Below, piece after piece: positions 42,201 through 50,338 of a stretch of 54,475 bases of DNA (its first letter is position 1; each line of letters opens with the position of its first letter). The notes beneath the pieces were generated by a model that ran no database searches, was not told the DNA's origin, and saw only the letters and a program-made list of their open reading frames with translations. This DNA is from an uncultured Drancourtella sp. (GTDB taxonomy: Bacteria > Bacillota > Clostridia > Lachnospirales > Lachnospiraceae). The stretch is from the NCBI GenBank assembly GCA_937880845.1, contig CALFLL010000026.1, positions 1-54,475 on the forward strand, written 5' to 3'. The position numbers and the translations under genes were made by a program.

Positions 42201-43295
42201 AGCGAAGAAATTACAGAGGAAACGCTGTCAGATCCATGGAGAAATGAAATCGGTGCATCCGGTACCATCACATGGATAGGCGGGGATGAAGCAGGTGCTT
42301 TAAAATATGCGACAGACCACAGTTACAGAGGATTATTCTTTGCAGCAGTAGATGTAGTTACAGATAAAATACCGTTTATCTATGATTTCGGTGCAATTTA
42401 TGAACTGGATAAATTCGAATACTATCCGCGTGACAGCTATGGAAGTGGTACAGTTCAGCAGATGAATGTTTACTCCAGTCTGGACGGAAAACACTGGAAA
42501 CTGGAATGGGACGGAGCTGCCCATGAGGAATGGACATACGATACAGACCTTGAAGTGGAAGAAAATGTCAAGACAGTAAACCTTGACGGAGTAAGCGCAC
42601 GTTATGTGAAACTGGAAGTTGTAAAATCACCAAGAAACTTCTTTGCCGCACATGAACTGCCGGTTTTCAAAAAGGACGGTTCCAAAGCATTTGCAGTAGG
42701 AAGTACAAATAAGAACGAAACGGTTGCAGAAGGCGATTATACAAACATGAAGAACTACCTTGGTACATCTGTAAAAGATGGTTCCAACTTCGTTGACCAG
42801 ATCCAGAAACGTTGTGGTGATATCAACATGAACGGTGTATACGATGTTTATGACTATGCATACACAATGTTTAACCTGGACGGAGGAACAAAACAGACAG
42901 GTGATGTGGCAGGTAAGATTTGCCTTGTGGCAGATGCAAAAACTGTAAAAGCGGGAGAAACCATTGCCATTGCAGTCCGGGCAGAAGAGGTAGAAAACCT
43001 GAATGCGTTCGGTAAAGTCATCAACTACGACCCGGCTCATCTGGAATTTATTTCCGTGGAACAAAAGGCATGTATCGGCCAGATGGAAAACCTTACTGTA
43101 AATAAAAAATACGATGACGGAACAGCATATGTAAACCTTGCATTTGCAAACCGCGGTGATAAGACACTGTACGGCGGAAGCGATGAACTTGCGGTGATTA
43201 CAATGAAAGCGATCACGGATGTAAATATATCTGAAGAAATCGAATGCGATAAAGTGATGCTCATCGGACCAAAGTTTGATCTGATAGAAGATTAA
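39216..43295 (+). CDS. GH31 family glycoside hydrolase with FnIII, discoidin-like, dockerin-like and cohesin-like modules
   Basis: A 1359-aa multidomain protein starting at TTG 39216 (AAGGAGG 7 bases upstream). The GH31 catalytic part runs to about residue 750: galactose mutarotase-like N-terminal domain, nucleophile D455 in LKTDVAWVG and acid/base D506 in WSGDQTGGNWEYIRF, then GSDMDGIFGG. FnIII follows (about 918-1005), then a discoidin/F5-8C-like domain (about 1010-1150), one dockerin-like calcium repeat (DINMNGVYDVYD, about 1201-1225) and a cohesin-like domain to the end. No signal peptide is visible at either possible start. The substrate is probably an alpha-linked host or dietary glycan; the GH31 subfamily containing alpha-N-acetylgalactosaminidases is a candidate. 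Confidence 0.85.
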   Translation: MSTEKKAFCGQLSGIKSVWKEENEQNIVHIAFKDEIEGKITFLEERIFRYDVDPSGEFASYAVPRDEQHTAKIQQRPDESDEYTKPEAVISDVDGQVNIRCGNVSVLFDKATAKMRICHKDKVIMEEAAPLSVSENETIQTLVKQEKENFFGGGTQNGRFVHTGKKISIVNESAWMDGGVASPNPFYFTTNGYGVLRNTFSDGTYDFGEENKEIVTTAHKEGKLSAYYFVSDEENGRKVTQDLLRAYYHITGNPLLLPEYGFYEGHLNCYNRDAWSEESGDKAWNVKGVDAFDSEGKTKYESGMATGYRLSEGQHSESLNGEKPTVATENYPESVDTPYEFSARAVLDDYVRHDMPLGYFLPNDGYGGGYGQNGYYVQGGVNEDGSSSEERIAAVDANVENLAKFTEYANNKGVASGLWTESNLAPDSDNKTYWHLLRDFKKEVSIGGATTLKTDVAWVGPGYSFQLNGVKTAYDIVTTSENFRPNIISLDGWAGSQRFNSVWSGDQTGGNWEYIRFHIPTYIGSSLSGNPNIGSDMDGIFGGKALIAARDFEWKSFTPQMLNMDGWGSYMKSPFTFGDPYTGINRMYMKMKAQLMPYIYTTAVSASNIDTGNDDTGLPMVRAMFLEYPEDDYAYTRAMQYQFMLGANILVAPIYKNVAADEMGNDVRNHIYLPDADQVWIDYLTGEKYQGGQVLNNFDAPLWKLPVFVKNGAILPMYEENNTPDEVNKANRIVEFWPAGNSRYTVYEDDGKYIQNNTEEEDAYGIIDHISYGNHVSTTYTSSVDEGLAVLTAQPSVGSYDGYEAERNTTFIVHMSEKPESIVAKNGSCCLNVTEVESKEAFDAKELNEGEAIFFYEAAPKIHTYASKEEVKLAEMVEGVRTAPKLYVKLAKADTKKDTQTVEIKGFVNTFEKMAEQENPNLEAPALSVPEDGKTSSSICLTWTKQNDADCYEMLVDGRLYAMGNADSYEHDDLEYHSAHTYRVRSRNAEGYSKWSEEITEETLSDPWRNEIGASGTITWIGGDEAGALKYATDHSYRGLFFAAVDVVTDKIPFIYDFGAIYELDKFEYYPRDSYGSGTVQQMNVYSSLDGKHWKLEWDGAAHEEWTYDTDLEVEENVKTVNLDGVSARYVKLEVVKSPRNFFAAHELPVFKKDGSKAFAVGSTNKNETVAEGDYTNMKNYLGTSVKDGSNFVDQIQKRCGDINMNGVYDVYDYAYTMFNLDGGTKQTGDVAGKICLVADAKTVKAGETIAIAVRAEEVENLNAFGKVINYDPAHLEFISVEQKACIGQMENLTVNKKYDDGTAYVNLAFANRGDKTLYGGSDELAVITMKAITDVNISEEIECDKVMLIGPKFDLIED

Positions 43296-43337
43296 ATACT
43301 TTTATTTAATAAAGTAGTGAAAAATAAATAAAAAAGA

Positions 43338-43392
43338 AACTGATCTTTTCAAATCTGTTTACAAAATAGAATCGAAAAGGTCAGTTTTTTTG
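43338..43392 (+). terminator. terminator of the GH31 gene
   Basis: AAACTGATCTTTTC pairs with GAAAAGGTCAGTTT (one G-U pair) around a 23-base loop, then TTTTT. Confidence 0.85.
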
Positions 43393-43545
43393 TGCATAAT
43401 TCCATGCCTTTTTGATTTGAATGAAGTTTTAAAACTGTGATGTAAAAAAGCGGATTGACTTTTTGTTATCGATTTGATGAAATTCATGTAAATAACAAGA
43501 ATAATGACTGAAAATTCTGGTAAAAGGAATGAGGGGTGATAAATT

Positions 43546-46500
43546 ATGGGAAAAGTATTCGGGAAGTTGCGAATAGATGAATCTATGACATCGGAAGAAA
43601 AAAGGATGGCCATAGAATCCGCGTTGTTGCTTGGAATTCAGACAGAATCGGCTTCTTTCCCGATCGCAGGAACGGATGGCGAAGTTCCGATACCGAAAGA
43701 TGAGAAAGAGTGGAAGGCACTTTGGAAGAAAACGGCAGAGCCGGTTCCGGATGAGTACACAGCGGCAAGAGGAAATCCGGAACCGGTTTTTGATTTGGAT
43801 TTTCGCCGCAAAAAAGGTCTGGAATGTATGTTTGGAAGAGGGATGTTTTTAAAGGACGAAGATTACGATTTTCTTCCAGATCAGTTGGATTTGAAATTTA
43901 TCCTTCCAAAAGATGCTGACAGTTCTATTGTGACGGCGGCATGTAATTTTGCTTTTCGTTTCGGAATGGAAACAACAGGGTATGAAGGAGAACTTCTTGC
44001 CGATGAAGGATACGAGGGGAATGCTGTTGTCTTTGAAGAAGCCGATTGCACAGAATTGCTTCTTCAGGAGGAAAACGGAAGTTTCCGTGTCCTTGTCAGA
44101 GGAAAAGGAAAAGAACTGGAGGAGTTTTCTTCTAAACTTTGTGAGGAGTTTCCGGGGACCGGAGGATGGAAAAACTGGCGGGATCTTTTGATGGATATGA
44201 CAGATGACTTTATACTTCGTGGCGCCGACGGACAGGTGGCAGCGCTTGCCGCGATCAAGGATGCAGATTCCGGAGATTATACCGTCTATGGATCACCGGA
44301 ACTCGGAGAACAGCAGATGTCCTGTTTCCCGGATGTGAAGTTTGAAAACTATAAAGCCGGAAAAAAGGTTTACGAAAAAACTTATGAATTTCCGTGGGAA
44401 GTAGAAGTTTTTGAGAATATCGTTGAAGAAGAGATTCTTCCGGTATTAAAATCCGGAGATAACATACAGATCTTTGGTGCTCTCAGTGAAGAAAAAACGG
44501 TCCGTGAAAAAATGACCGAAAAGATTCGGAACATACTGGAAAAAAGCGGTGCAAAGCTCACAAAGGCAGAAGTGATCTGTGCATATAAACAGGGATTTTC
44601 CTGGATTGATGAGATTATCATTCCGAAAATAAAAGAGAAAAAACCGGATAAGGTCGAAATCTATTTCAAACCGTTTCTCCCGAAGGGGCAGACAGAGTGG
44701 TTGGATGAAAACGGAGCAACACCTTCCTACCACAATCTGAAAGCCGATGATCCAAATAAATGGTATGATCTTCCAATCCGTTATCTTCAGGAACTTTATC
44801 CTGTTGAGGATGTGCTGGTAAGGGAACTGGAAATAGAACGGGATGCAGTAGTCTTTCTTCCATATGAAGGAGAAGAGGAGCTGACTTATAAATGCCGGGT
44901 ATTTTCAGGAGAAGAAATCTGTTATGAGGATACCTATCAGGCACAGTATTCAGAACGTCCGTATCTGGATGAATACCCGCAGATGGGGAAAGTACATCCG
45001 TCTACCGGATATATTCGTGTACTGGTAAATGGAAAAGAACTGCTTTACCGGAAGATCAAAACAGATCTGGAACAGGTCTGGGATGTGTATCAGATGCATG
45101 TACTCCCGGAATGCAGGGCTTATGTGGAAGAAAAAACCGGCGGAAAGATCAGTGCCGACTTACAGCCGTTTTTCCAGAAACTGGATTTGGATGTAACAAT
45201 AAGCGAACCGGATTATCGTGTAGGATGCAGAGAAGATTTGATTTCTTCACTGGATGCACTTCATGAAGATATGTATTTTGCGGGAAGTGATTACTTTAAA
45301 AATTACGGTGTGCAAAAGAACGATGTGCTGTTGGATGCACCGGGACTTATCCTTCCGAATATCCATCAGAAAGAAGGGCGTCCGGTATTTAAGGTTACTC
45401 TGTACGAACAGCTGAAAGAAAAACCGTGTATTGAAAAGAACGGGGAAGTTGTCCTGGCACAAAGAGAACGGGAAGACGTATCTCTGGCAATCCGGCGTAT
45501 TTCTTTCGAAGATGGAAGGATCGGGATTGAAATACAAGCTGACGGAGCAGAGCCGGAGTTTATAAAGGCTTATGCAGAACTTCTGGGAAAAGGAATCCTT
45601 TCTGTCAGCAGGGAAATCCGAAATGTAGACAGGATTCGTTTCAGAGGAGAGGATCAGTCTGTTTTTGAAGTTGGGATGGAAAAGAAAGAGCCGATCAGGA
45701 AAACAAAGAAGATCACAGAGATCGATCTCCATGAAAAAGAACTGATCGGATATGAAACATATCTGGAAATCATAGAAGAACTGAAACAGGTACCGGGTAT
45801 CGAAGTGTTCCGAACAGCCAGATCTTATTCTGGTCGGGATCTGTATGCAATCTGGCTGAAACCGGAACGACAGGGATACTTGTCCATGACAAAAAGGCTG
45901 ACAAACTGTCCGAGTGAGATCATCAATGCAAGGCATCATGCGAATGAAGTGTCAAGTACAAATGCAGGATTTCTGCTTCTTAGAAAACTTTTGACGGAAG
46001 ACACATACAAAGATCTTCCGGAGAAATTGAACCTGATCCTTGTACCGATGGAAAATGTAGATGGTGCGGCTATTCATTATGAACTTCAGAAAGAACATCC
46101 GTACTGGAAATTCCATGTGGCAAGATTTGATGCTCTTGGAAAAGAATTTTTCCACGATCATTTTAAACAGGATACAATCCACAGTGAAGCTATGGGAATG
46201 AGCAGACTGTATGAAAGATACCTTCCGGATATGATTGTCGATAACCATGGGGTTCCAAGCCATGAATGGGAACAGCAGTTTTCCGGATATACATCTCCGT
46301 CCTATAAAGGATTCTGGCTTCCTAGATCTCTTCTGTATGGTTATTTCTGGTATGTGACCGACGAAGAATATAAGGATAATTATCCTGTGAACAAAAAAAT
46401 GGAAGATGTGATTGCAGATAAGATTGCCGAGAACGAAGAAATGACGGCTTTGAACAAAGAGTGGAGCAAACAGTTTGAAAAATATGCCCACGCATGGATG

Positions 46501-46809
46501 CCAAAGCTTTTCCCGGCAAACTATTATAAAAACATGATCAACTACTGGATTCCGTATAAGATGAATCCGGAACATAAGTATCCGTCCATTCGCTTTCCGT
46601 GGATCACGACGGTATCTTATACAAGCGAAGTGGCCGACGAAACAGCTCAGGGTGAATACTTACATTTATGTGCAGAAGCTCATGTGGCACATGATGAAGC
46701 AACTCTTCAGATGCTCATGAATGCAAGACTGCTTCATGAATGTAAATGTCAATGTACAGAGAAGGGAATTTCTGTACGGTATCAGAGATACCGCCCGATG
46801 CTTGTTTAA
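43546..46809 (+). CDS. very large M14-like zinc carboxypeptidase
   Basis: A 1087-aa protein without signal peptide. The M14 metallopeptidase domain lies in about residues 730-1080: NARHHANEVSSTN contains the zinc-binding H798-x-x-E801, and DNHGVPSHEW (D899-N900-H901) matches the third zinc-ligand region seen in divergent M14 proteins. The usual catalytic Glu may lie in CAEAHVAHDEA near the end; I am not sure. The first ~700 residues are unassigned and include repeated alpha/beta segments. It begins a five-gene operon with two membrane proteins and two further peptidases, so peptide hydrolysis after uptake is the likely role. Start ATG 43546; ribosome binding site GAGGGG. Confidence 0.75.
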   Translation: MGKVFGKLRIDESMTSEEKRMAIESALLLGIQTESASFPIAGTDGEVPIPKDEKEWKALWKKTAEPVPDEYTAARGNPEPVFDLDFRRKKGLECMFGRGMFLKDEDYDFLPDQLDLKFILPKDADSSIVTAACNFAFRFGMETTGYEGELLADEGYEGNAVVFEEADCTELLLQEENGSFRVLVRGKGKELEEFSSKLCEEFPGTGGWKNWRDLLMDMTDDFILRGADGQVAALAAIKDADSGDYTVYGSPELGEQQMSCFPDVKFENYKAGKKVYEKTYEFPWEVEVFENIVEEEILPVLKSGDNIQIFGALSEEKTVREKMTEKIRNILEKSGAKLTKAEVICAYKQGFSWIDEIIIPKIKEKKPDKVEIYFKPFLPKGQTEWLDENGATPSYHNLKADDPNKWYDLPIRYLQELYPVEDVLVRELEIERDAVVFLPYEGEEELTYKCRVFSGEEICYEDTYQAQYSERPYLDEYPQMGKVHPSTGYIRVLVNGKELLYRKIKTDLEQVWDVYQMHVLPECRAYVEEKTGGKISADLQPFFQKLDLDVTISEPDYRVGCREDLISSLDALHEDMYFAGSDYFKNYGVQKNDVLLDAPGLILPNIHQKEGRPVFKVTLYEQLKEKPCIEKNGEVVLAQREREDVSLAIRRISFEDGRIGIEIQADGAEPEFIKAYAELLGKGILSVSREIRNVDRIRFRGEDQSVFEVGMEKKEPIRKTKKITEIDLHEKELIGYETYLEIIEELKQVPGIEVFRTARSYSGRDLYAIWLKPERQGYLSMTKRLTNCPSEIINARHHANEVSSTNAGFLLLRKLLTEDTYKDLPEKLNLILVPMENVDGAAIHYELQKEHPYWKFHVARFDALGKEFFHDHFKQDTIHSEAMGMSRLYERYLPDMIVDNHGVPSHEWEQQFSGYTSPSYKGFWLPRSLLYGYFWYVTDEEYKDNYPVNKKMEDVIADKIAENEEMTALNKEWSKQFEKYAHAWMPKLFPANYYKNMINYWIPYKMNPEHKYPSIRFPWITTVSYTSEVADETAQGEYLHLCAEAHVAHDEATLQMLMNARLLHECKCQCTEKGISVRYQRYRPMLV

Positions 46810-46836
46810 AACTTTAAAAATAAAGGAGGAAGATTT

Positions 46837-47532
46837 ATGGAACTTATTAAATTGATCGGGGTCCTGATTGTTATACTTGGCTTTGCCCTCAAACTGGATT
46901 CCATACTTATTATTTTCTTGGCGGCAGTGTCTACGGCTTTGGTAGGGGGGCTTGGCGTTGACGGACTGTTGGAACAGCTTGGAACAAACTTTGTTGCCAA
47001 CAGAAGCATGGCTATTTTTATTATGATTCTTTTGATAACAGGTGTTCTCGAAAGAAACGGCCTGCGTGAAGCGGCAGCTGATTTGATGCACAAAGTAAAA
47101 AGTGCCACAGCCGGCAAACTGGTTTGTGCTTATGGTATTTTAAGAGGATTTTTTGGTGCATTTAATGTTGGTTTCGGTGGAGTGGCAGGATTTGTACGCC
47201 CGGTATTGCTTCCGATGGCGGAAGGTGCCGTTAAGAACCACGGACATGAACCAAATGAAGAACATATGGAAGAAGTCAAAGGCATGGCTTCCGGTATGGA
47301 AAACATTACATGGTTCTTCTTCCAGGTGCTTTTTGTAGGTGGTTCCGGAGGTATTCTGGTGCAGACAACTTTGGCGTCTCTGGGATATAAAGTGGAATTG
47401 GTGGAACTTGCCATAGCAGAAATTCCGATTGCAATCATCGCCCTTGTTGTTGCGAGTGTAGTATTCCTTCGTAAAGACAAGAAGCTGATGAACAAATACT
47501 ACGGTTCACAGCCACCAAAAAATAAAAAATAA
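46837..47532 (+). CDS. DUF969 membrane protein (transporter component)
   Basis: A 231-aa membrane protein with six or so hydrophobic segments: MELIKLIGVLIVILGFAL, LIIFLAAVSTALVGG, MAIFIMILLITGVLERNGL, then GFGGVAGFVRPVLLPMAEGA and a C-terminal helix. I recognise DUF969, always found with DUF979 and often with pyroglutamyl peptidase (as here). The pair is thought to form a permease of the ion-transporter superfamily; its substrate is unproven. AAAGGAGGA precedes ATG 46837, 27 bases after the M14 gene. Confidence 0.88.
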   Translation: MELIKLIGVLIVILGFALKLDSILIIFLAAVSTALVGGLGVDGLLEQLGTNFVANRSMAIFIMILLITGVLERNGLREAAADLMHKVKSATAGKLVCAYGILRGFFGAFNVGFGGVAGFVRPVLLPMAEGAVKNHGHEPNEEHMEEVKGMASGMENITWFFFQVLFVGGSGGILVQTTLASLGYKVELVELAIAEIPIAIIALVVASVVFLRKDKKLMNKYYGSQPPKNKK

Positions 47533-47549
47533 CGGAGGGGGAAAAGTTT

Positions 47550-48500
47550 ATGGCAGATTTAAAGTTTATACAGATCGGGGACGCTTTGGGCGCTAACTTA
47601 CTGGACGCCGTCTGGATTATTGTCGGACTGATCACGATTTATGCAGGAATTAAAAACCTTATGGATAAAGAAAATCCGGCAAGATACGGAACAGCAATTT
47701 TCTGGTGTGCATTTGGTGTTGCATGTGCATTTGGTACATGGCTTCCGTCAAAAGTAACCGGACTGCTTGTTATCATCATGTGTATGCCTCCGATTTTCAA
47801 ACGTGTAAAAGTCGGAAAAGAAGAAACTCCTACAAAAGAATATACAAAAGGACAGTATGATAAAATCGGAATGAAAATTTTTATTCCTGCATTGACTGTT
47901 GCAGTATGTTCTCTGTTGTTTGCATTGTTCACAAACATCAGCTCCATGGTAGGTATCACGGTTGGCGTTATTATTTCCATGATTATTCTGCGTGTATATT
48001 CTTCCGATAATAAGCCACAAGTATTTATGAAAGATTCCGAACGTTTCCTTTCCATGATGGGACCTCTTTGTATGCTTCCACAGCTTCTTGGATGTCTGGG
48101 AGGAATCTTTACGGCGGCAGGTGTCGGTGAAGTTATTGCCGGACTTGTAGAAAACGTGGTACCGAAGGGAAATGTAAATGTAGGTATTATCGTATTTGCG
48201 ATCGGTATGGCACTGTTTACCATGGTAATGGGAAATGCCTTTGCAGCCATCACAGTTATGACGGTAGGTATCGGAGGACCTTTCGTACTTGCTTATGGGG
48301 CTGACCCTGTCGTGGTTGGTATGCTTGCTCTGACATGTGGATACTGTGGTACATTATGTACGCCTATGGCAGCAAACTTCAATGTTGTTCCTGTGGCAAT
48401 CTTGAATATGAAAGACCGCTGGGGAGTTATTAAAAACCAGGTGCTTGTGGCAGCCATCATGTTGGTAGTACAGATTTGCTATATGATCATCTTTAAATAA
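47550..48500 (+). CDS. DUF979 membrane protein (transporter component)
   Basis: A 316-aa membrane protein with nine or ten hydrophobic segments (AVWIIVGLITIYAGIKNLMDKENPARYGTAIFWCAFG at the start, NVGIIVFAIGMALFTMVMGNAFAAITVMTVGIGGPF near the middle, CGYCGTLCTPMAANFNVVP near the end). It is the DUF979 family partner of DUF969. Starting 18 bases after it with ACGGAGGGG upstream, it is certainly co-translated. Together they probably move a peptide- or amino-acid-like solute, because peptidase genes surround them on both sides. Confidence 0.88.
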   Translation: MADLKFIQIGDALGANLLDAVWIIVGLITIYAGIKNLMDKENPARYGTAIFWCAFGVACAFGTWLPSKVTGLLVIIMCMPPIFKRVKVGKEETPTKEYTKGQYDKIGMKIFIPALTVAVCSLLFALFTNISSMVGITVGVIISMIILRVYSSDNKPQVFMKDSERFLSMMGPLCMLPQLLGCLGGIFTAAGVGEVIAGLVENVVPKGNVNVGIIVFAIGMALFTMVMGNAFAAITVMTVGIGGPFVLAYGADPVVVGMLALTCGYCGTLCTPMAANFNVVPVAILNMKDRWGVIKNQVLVAAIMLVVQICYMIIFK

Positions 48501-48521
48501 GCGTAAAGGGATGACAGAAGA

Positions 48522-49511
48522 ATGATGCAGAATATAGAACGTGGTGCAAGGATCGTTATCCACGAATGGATAGGGATAAAGCCATGGGACAGACTTCTTA
48601 TCGTGACAAGTAGAGAACATATGACCGAGGCAAAAGCCTTATGTGCACAGGCGGGGAAAAAAGCAAGATCGGTTAATACCTTGATCGTAGAAAACAAAGG
48701 AAGACATGTAGGAGAGTTTTTTGATGAGAATGAAGCGATTTTTGATCCTTATACAGCAATCATCGCAGCTACAGAATATTCCCTTGTGACGACCAAAGCT
48801 GCAAAAAGGGCAATACGAAAACGGAAAAAGTTTTTGTCTTTACCTTTATCTACAAATGATGAAAGATCTATGTTGAGTTATGATTTTTTGACAATGGATA
48901 CGAAAAAAAGCAGACTGATGGCAAAGGTCATTATGAAATATCTGCGTCATTCTTCCCAAATCCGAGTGACTACACCTGCGGGAACAAATCTTACCATGGG
49001 AAAAAGAGGAAGAACTCCGGGTTTCTTTAATGGCGTAGTAAAAGACGGAAAAGGATATTCTTCGGCAAGCATTGAAGTTTATGTGCCGATCGAAGAAACA
49101 AAGACAGAAGGGATTATGGTACTGGATGGTTCACTTGGTTACATCGGACAGGCCAAGGAACCTACCAGGATTGAATTCCGTGAAGGACGTATCATACGGA
49201 TAGAAGAAACGCCAACCGGACTGAAGCTCAAAAAGTATATGAAAGATTATAAGGACAGCAGGATCTATATTGCAGGAGAACTTGGAATCGGTTTGAATTC
49301 TTATTCACGGTGTGAGGGAAAGTGCTATATAGAAGATGAGTCGGCGTACGGAACTTTTCATATTGGGCTTGGAAGAAATATCGCACTTGGCGGAGTGCAA
49401 AATGCAAGAGGACATTTTGACTTGGTATGTCTGGATCCGGATATCTATACAGATAACAGGCAGATTATGCAGGAAGGGAAAATTATTATTCCTGAACCAA
49501 ATGTATATTAA
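48522..49511 (+). CDS. M29-like leucyl aminopeptidase family protein
   Basis: A 329-aa protein. The N-terminal part (IKPWDRLLIVTSREHMTEAKAL) and the C-terminal part (IAGELGIGLNSYSRCEGKCYIEDESAYGTFHIGLGRNIALGGVQNARGHFDLVCLDPDIYTD) resemble the M29 aminopeptidase/NicX-like fold, with Glu (GELGIG), Glu (DESAYG), His (TFHIGLG) and Asp (HFDLVCLDPD) as possible metal ligands. The usual M29 length is ~400; this one is shorter. Operon context with a DUF969/DUF979 pair and Pcp supports a peptidase role. The start could be ATG 48522 or 48525. Confidence 0.7.
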   Translation: MMQNIERGARIVIHEWIGIKPWDRLLIVTSREHMTEAKALCAQAGKKARSVNTLIVENKGRHVGEFFDENEAIFDPYTAIIAATEYSLVTTKAAKRAIRKRKKFLSLPLSTNDERSMLSYDFLTMDTKKSRLMAKVIMKYLRHSSQIRVTTPAGTNLTMGKRGRTPGFFNGVVKDGKGYSSASIEVYVPIEETKTEGIMVLDGSLGYIGQAKEPTRIEFREGRIIRIEETPTGLKLKKYMKDYKDSRIYIAGELGIGLNSYSRCEGKCYIEDESAYGTFHIGLGRNIALGGVQNARGHFDLVCLDPDIYTDNRQIMQEGKIIIPEPNVY

Positions 49512-49533
49512 ATGATTAAAGGAGAGAGGAAAA

Positions 49534-50178
49534 ATGAAAGTATTAGTTACAGGTTTTGATCCATTTGGAGGAGAAAAGGTAAATCCGGCATTTGAAGCAG
49601 TGAAATTATTGCCGGATACCATTGCAGGTGCTGAAATCATCAAATTGGAAATTCCGACTGTATTTACAAGAAGTGCAGTGGTTGTAGAAGAAGCGATTCA
49701 GAAATATCAGCCGGATATTGTGATCAATGTAGGTCAGGCAGGGGGACGTTCCTGCATGACGGTAGAAAAAGTAGCGATCAATCTTGCGGAAGCAAGAATC
49801 CCGGATAATGACGGAGAACAGCCATTTGATCAGCCGATCAAAGAAGACGGAGAAACAGCATACTTTGCTTCTATTCCGGTAAAAGCCATGGTGGAAAATA
49901 TGAGAAGTCATGGAATCCCGGCACATATTTCTTACACGGCAGGAACCTATGTATGCAACAGCATTATGTATAATGTTTTATATATGATCGATAAAAAATA
50001 CAACGGAATCCGTGGCGGATTTATCCATGTTCCGTTTGAAGGAGGACAGGTTGTAAACAAACCAAACGGCACTCCGTTCATGTCACTGGAAATGATTTCC
50101 AAAGGACTGGAATACTCCATTGAGGCGGCAGTCAAAAATGAAACAGACGTAAAAGCCGTGATGGGTGAAACACATTAA
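49534..50178 (+). CDS. pcp: pyroglutamyl-peptidase I
   Basis: A 214-aa cysteine peptidase (C15) that removes N-terminal pyroglutamate from peptides in the cytosol. The catalytic triad regions are visible: Glu in TVEKVAINLAEARIPDN, Cys in YTAGTYVCNSIMYNVLY and His in GGFIHVPFEGGQ. Start MKVLVTGFDPFGGEKVNPA is typical. AAAGGAGAG precedes ATG 49534. Adjacent DUF969/DUF979 genes are the classical neighbours of pcp; here the operon is extended by the M14 and M29-like enzymes. Confidence 0.95.
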   Translation: MKVLVTGFDPFGGEKVNPAFEAVKLLPDTIAGAEIIKLEIPTVFTRSAVVVEEAIQKYQPDIVINVGQAGGRSCMTVEKVAINLAEARIPDNDGEQPFDQPIKEDGETAYFASIPVKAMVENMRSHGIPAHISYTAGTYVCNSIMYNVLYMIDKKYNGIRGGFIHVPFEGGQVVNKPNGTPFMSLEMISKGLEYSIEAAVKNETDVKAVMGETH

Positions 50179-50338
50179 TTTAATAATGATTAAATATTTT
50201 TTTACAGAAAAAAGAAAGTTGTTTACAGTCTTGATATTCCTCTTATATATCGGAGTATGGTATGATGATGACAGTAGTTGTTATCGGAACAATGCCGACA
50301 GCAAAAAAGTTACGTAAAAAGAAAAGAAAGGAGAAAAA

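Noticed and set aside
45247..46575. Long minus-strand frames inside the M14 gene
   Set aside because: Same shadow pattern; no ribosome binding sites and no family resemblance.
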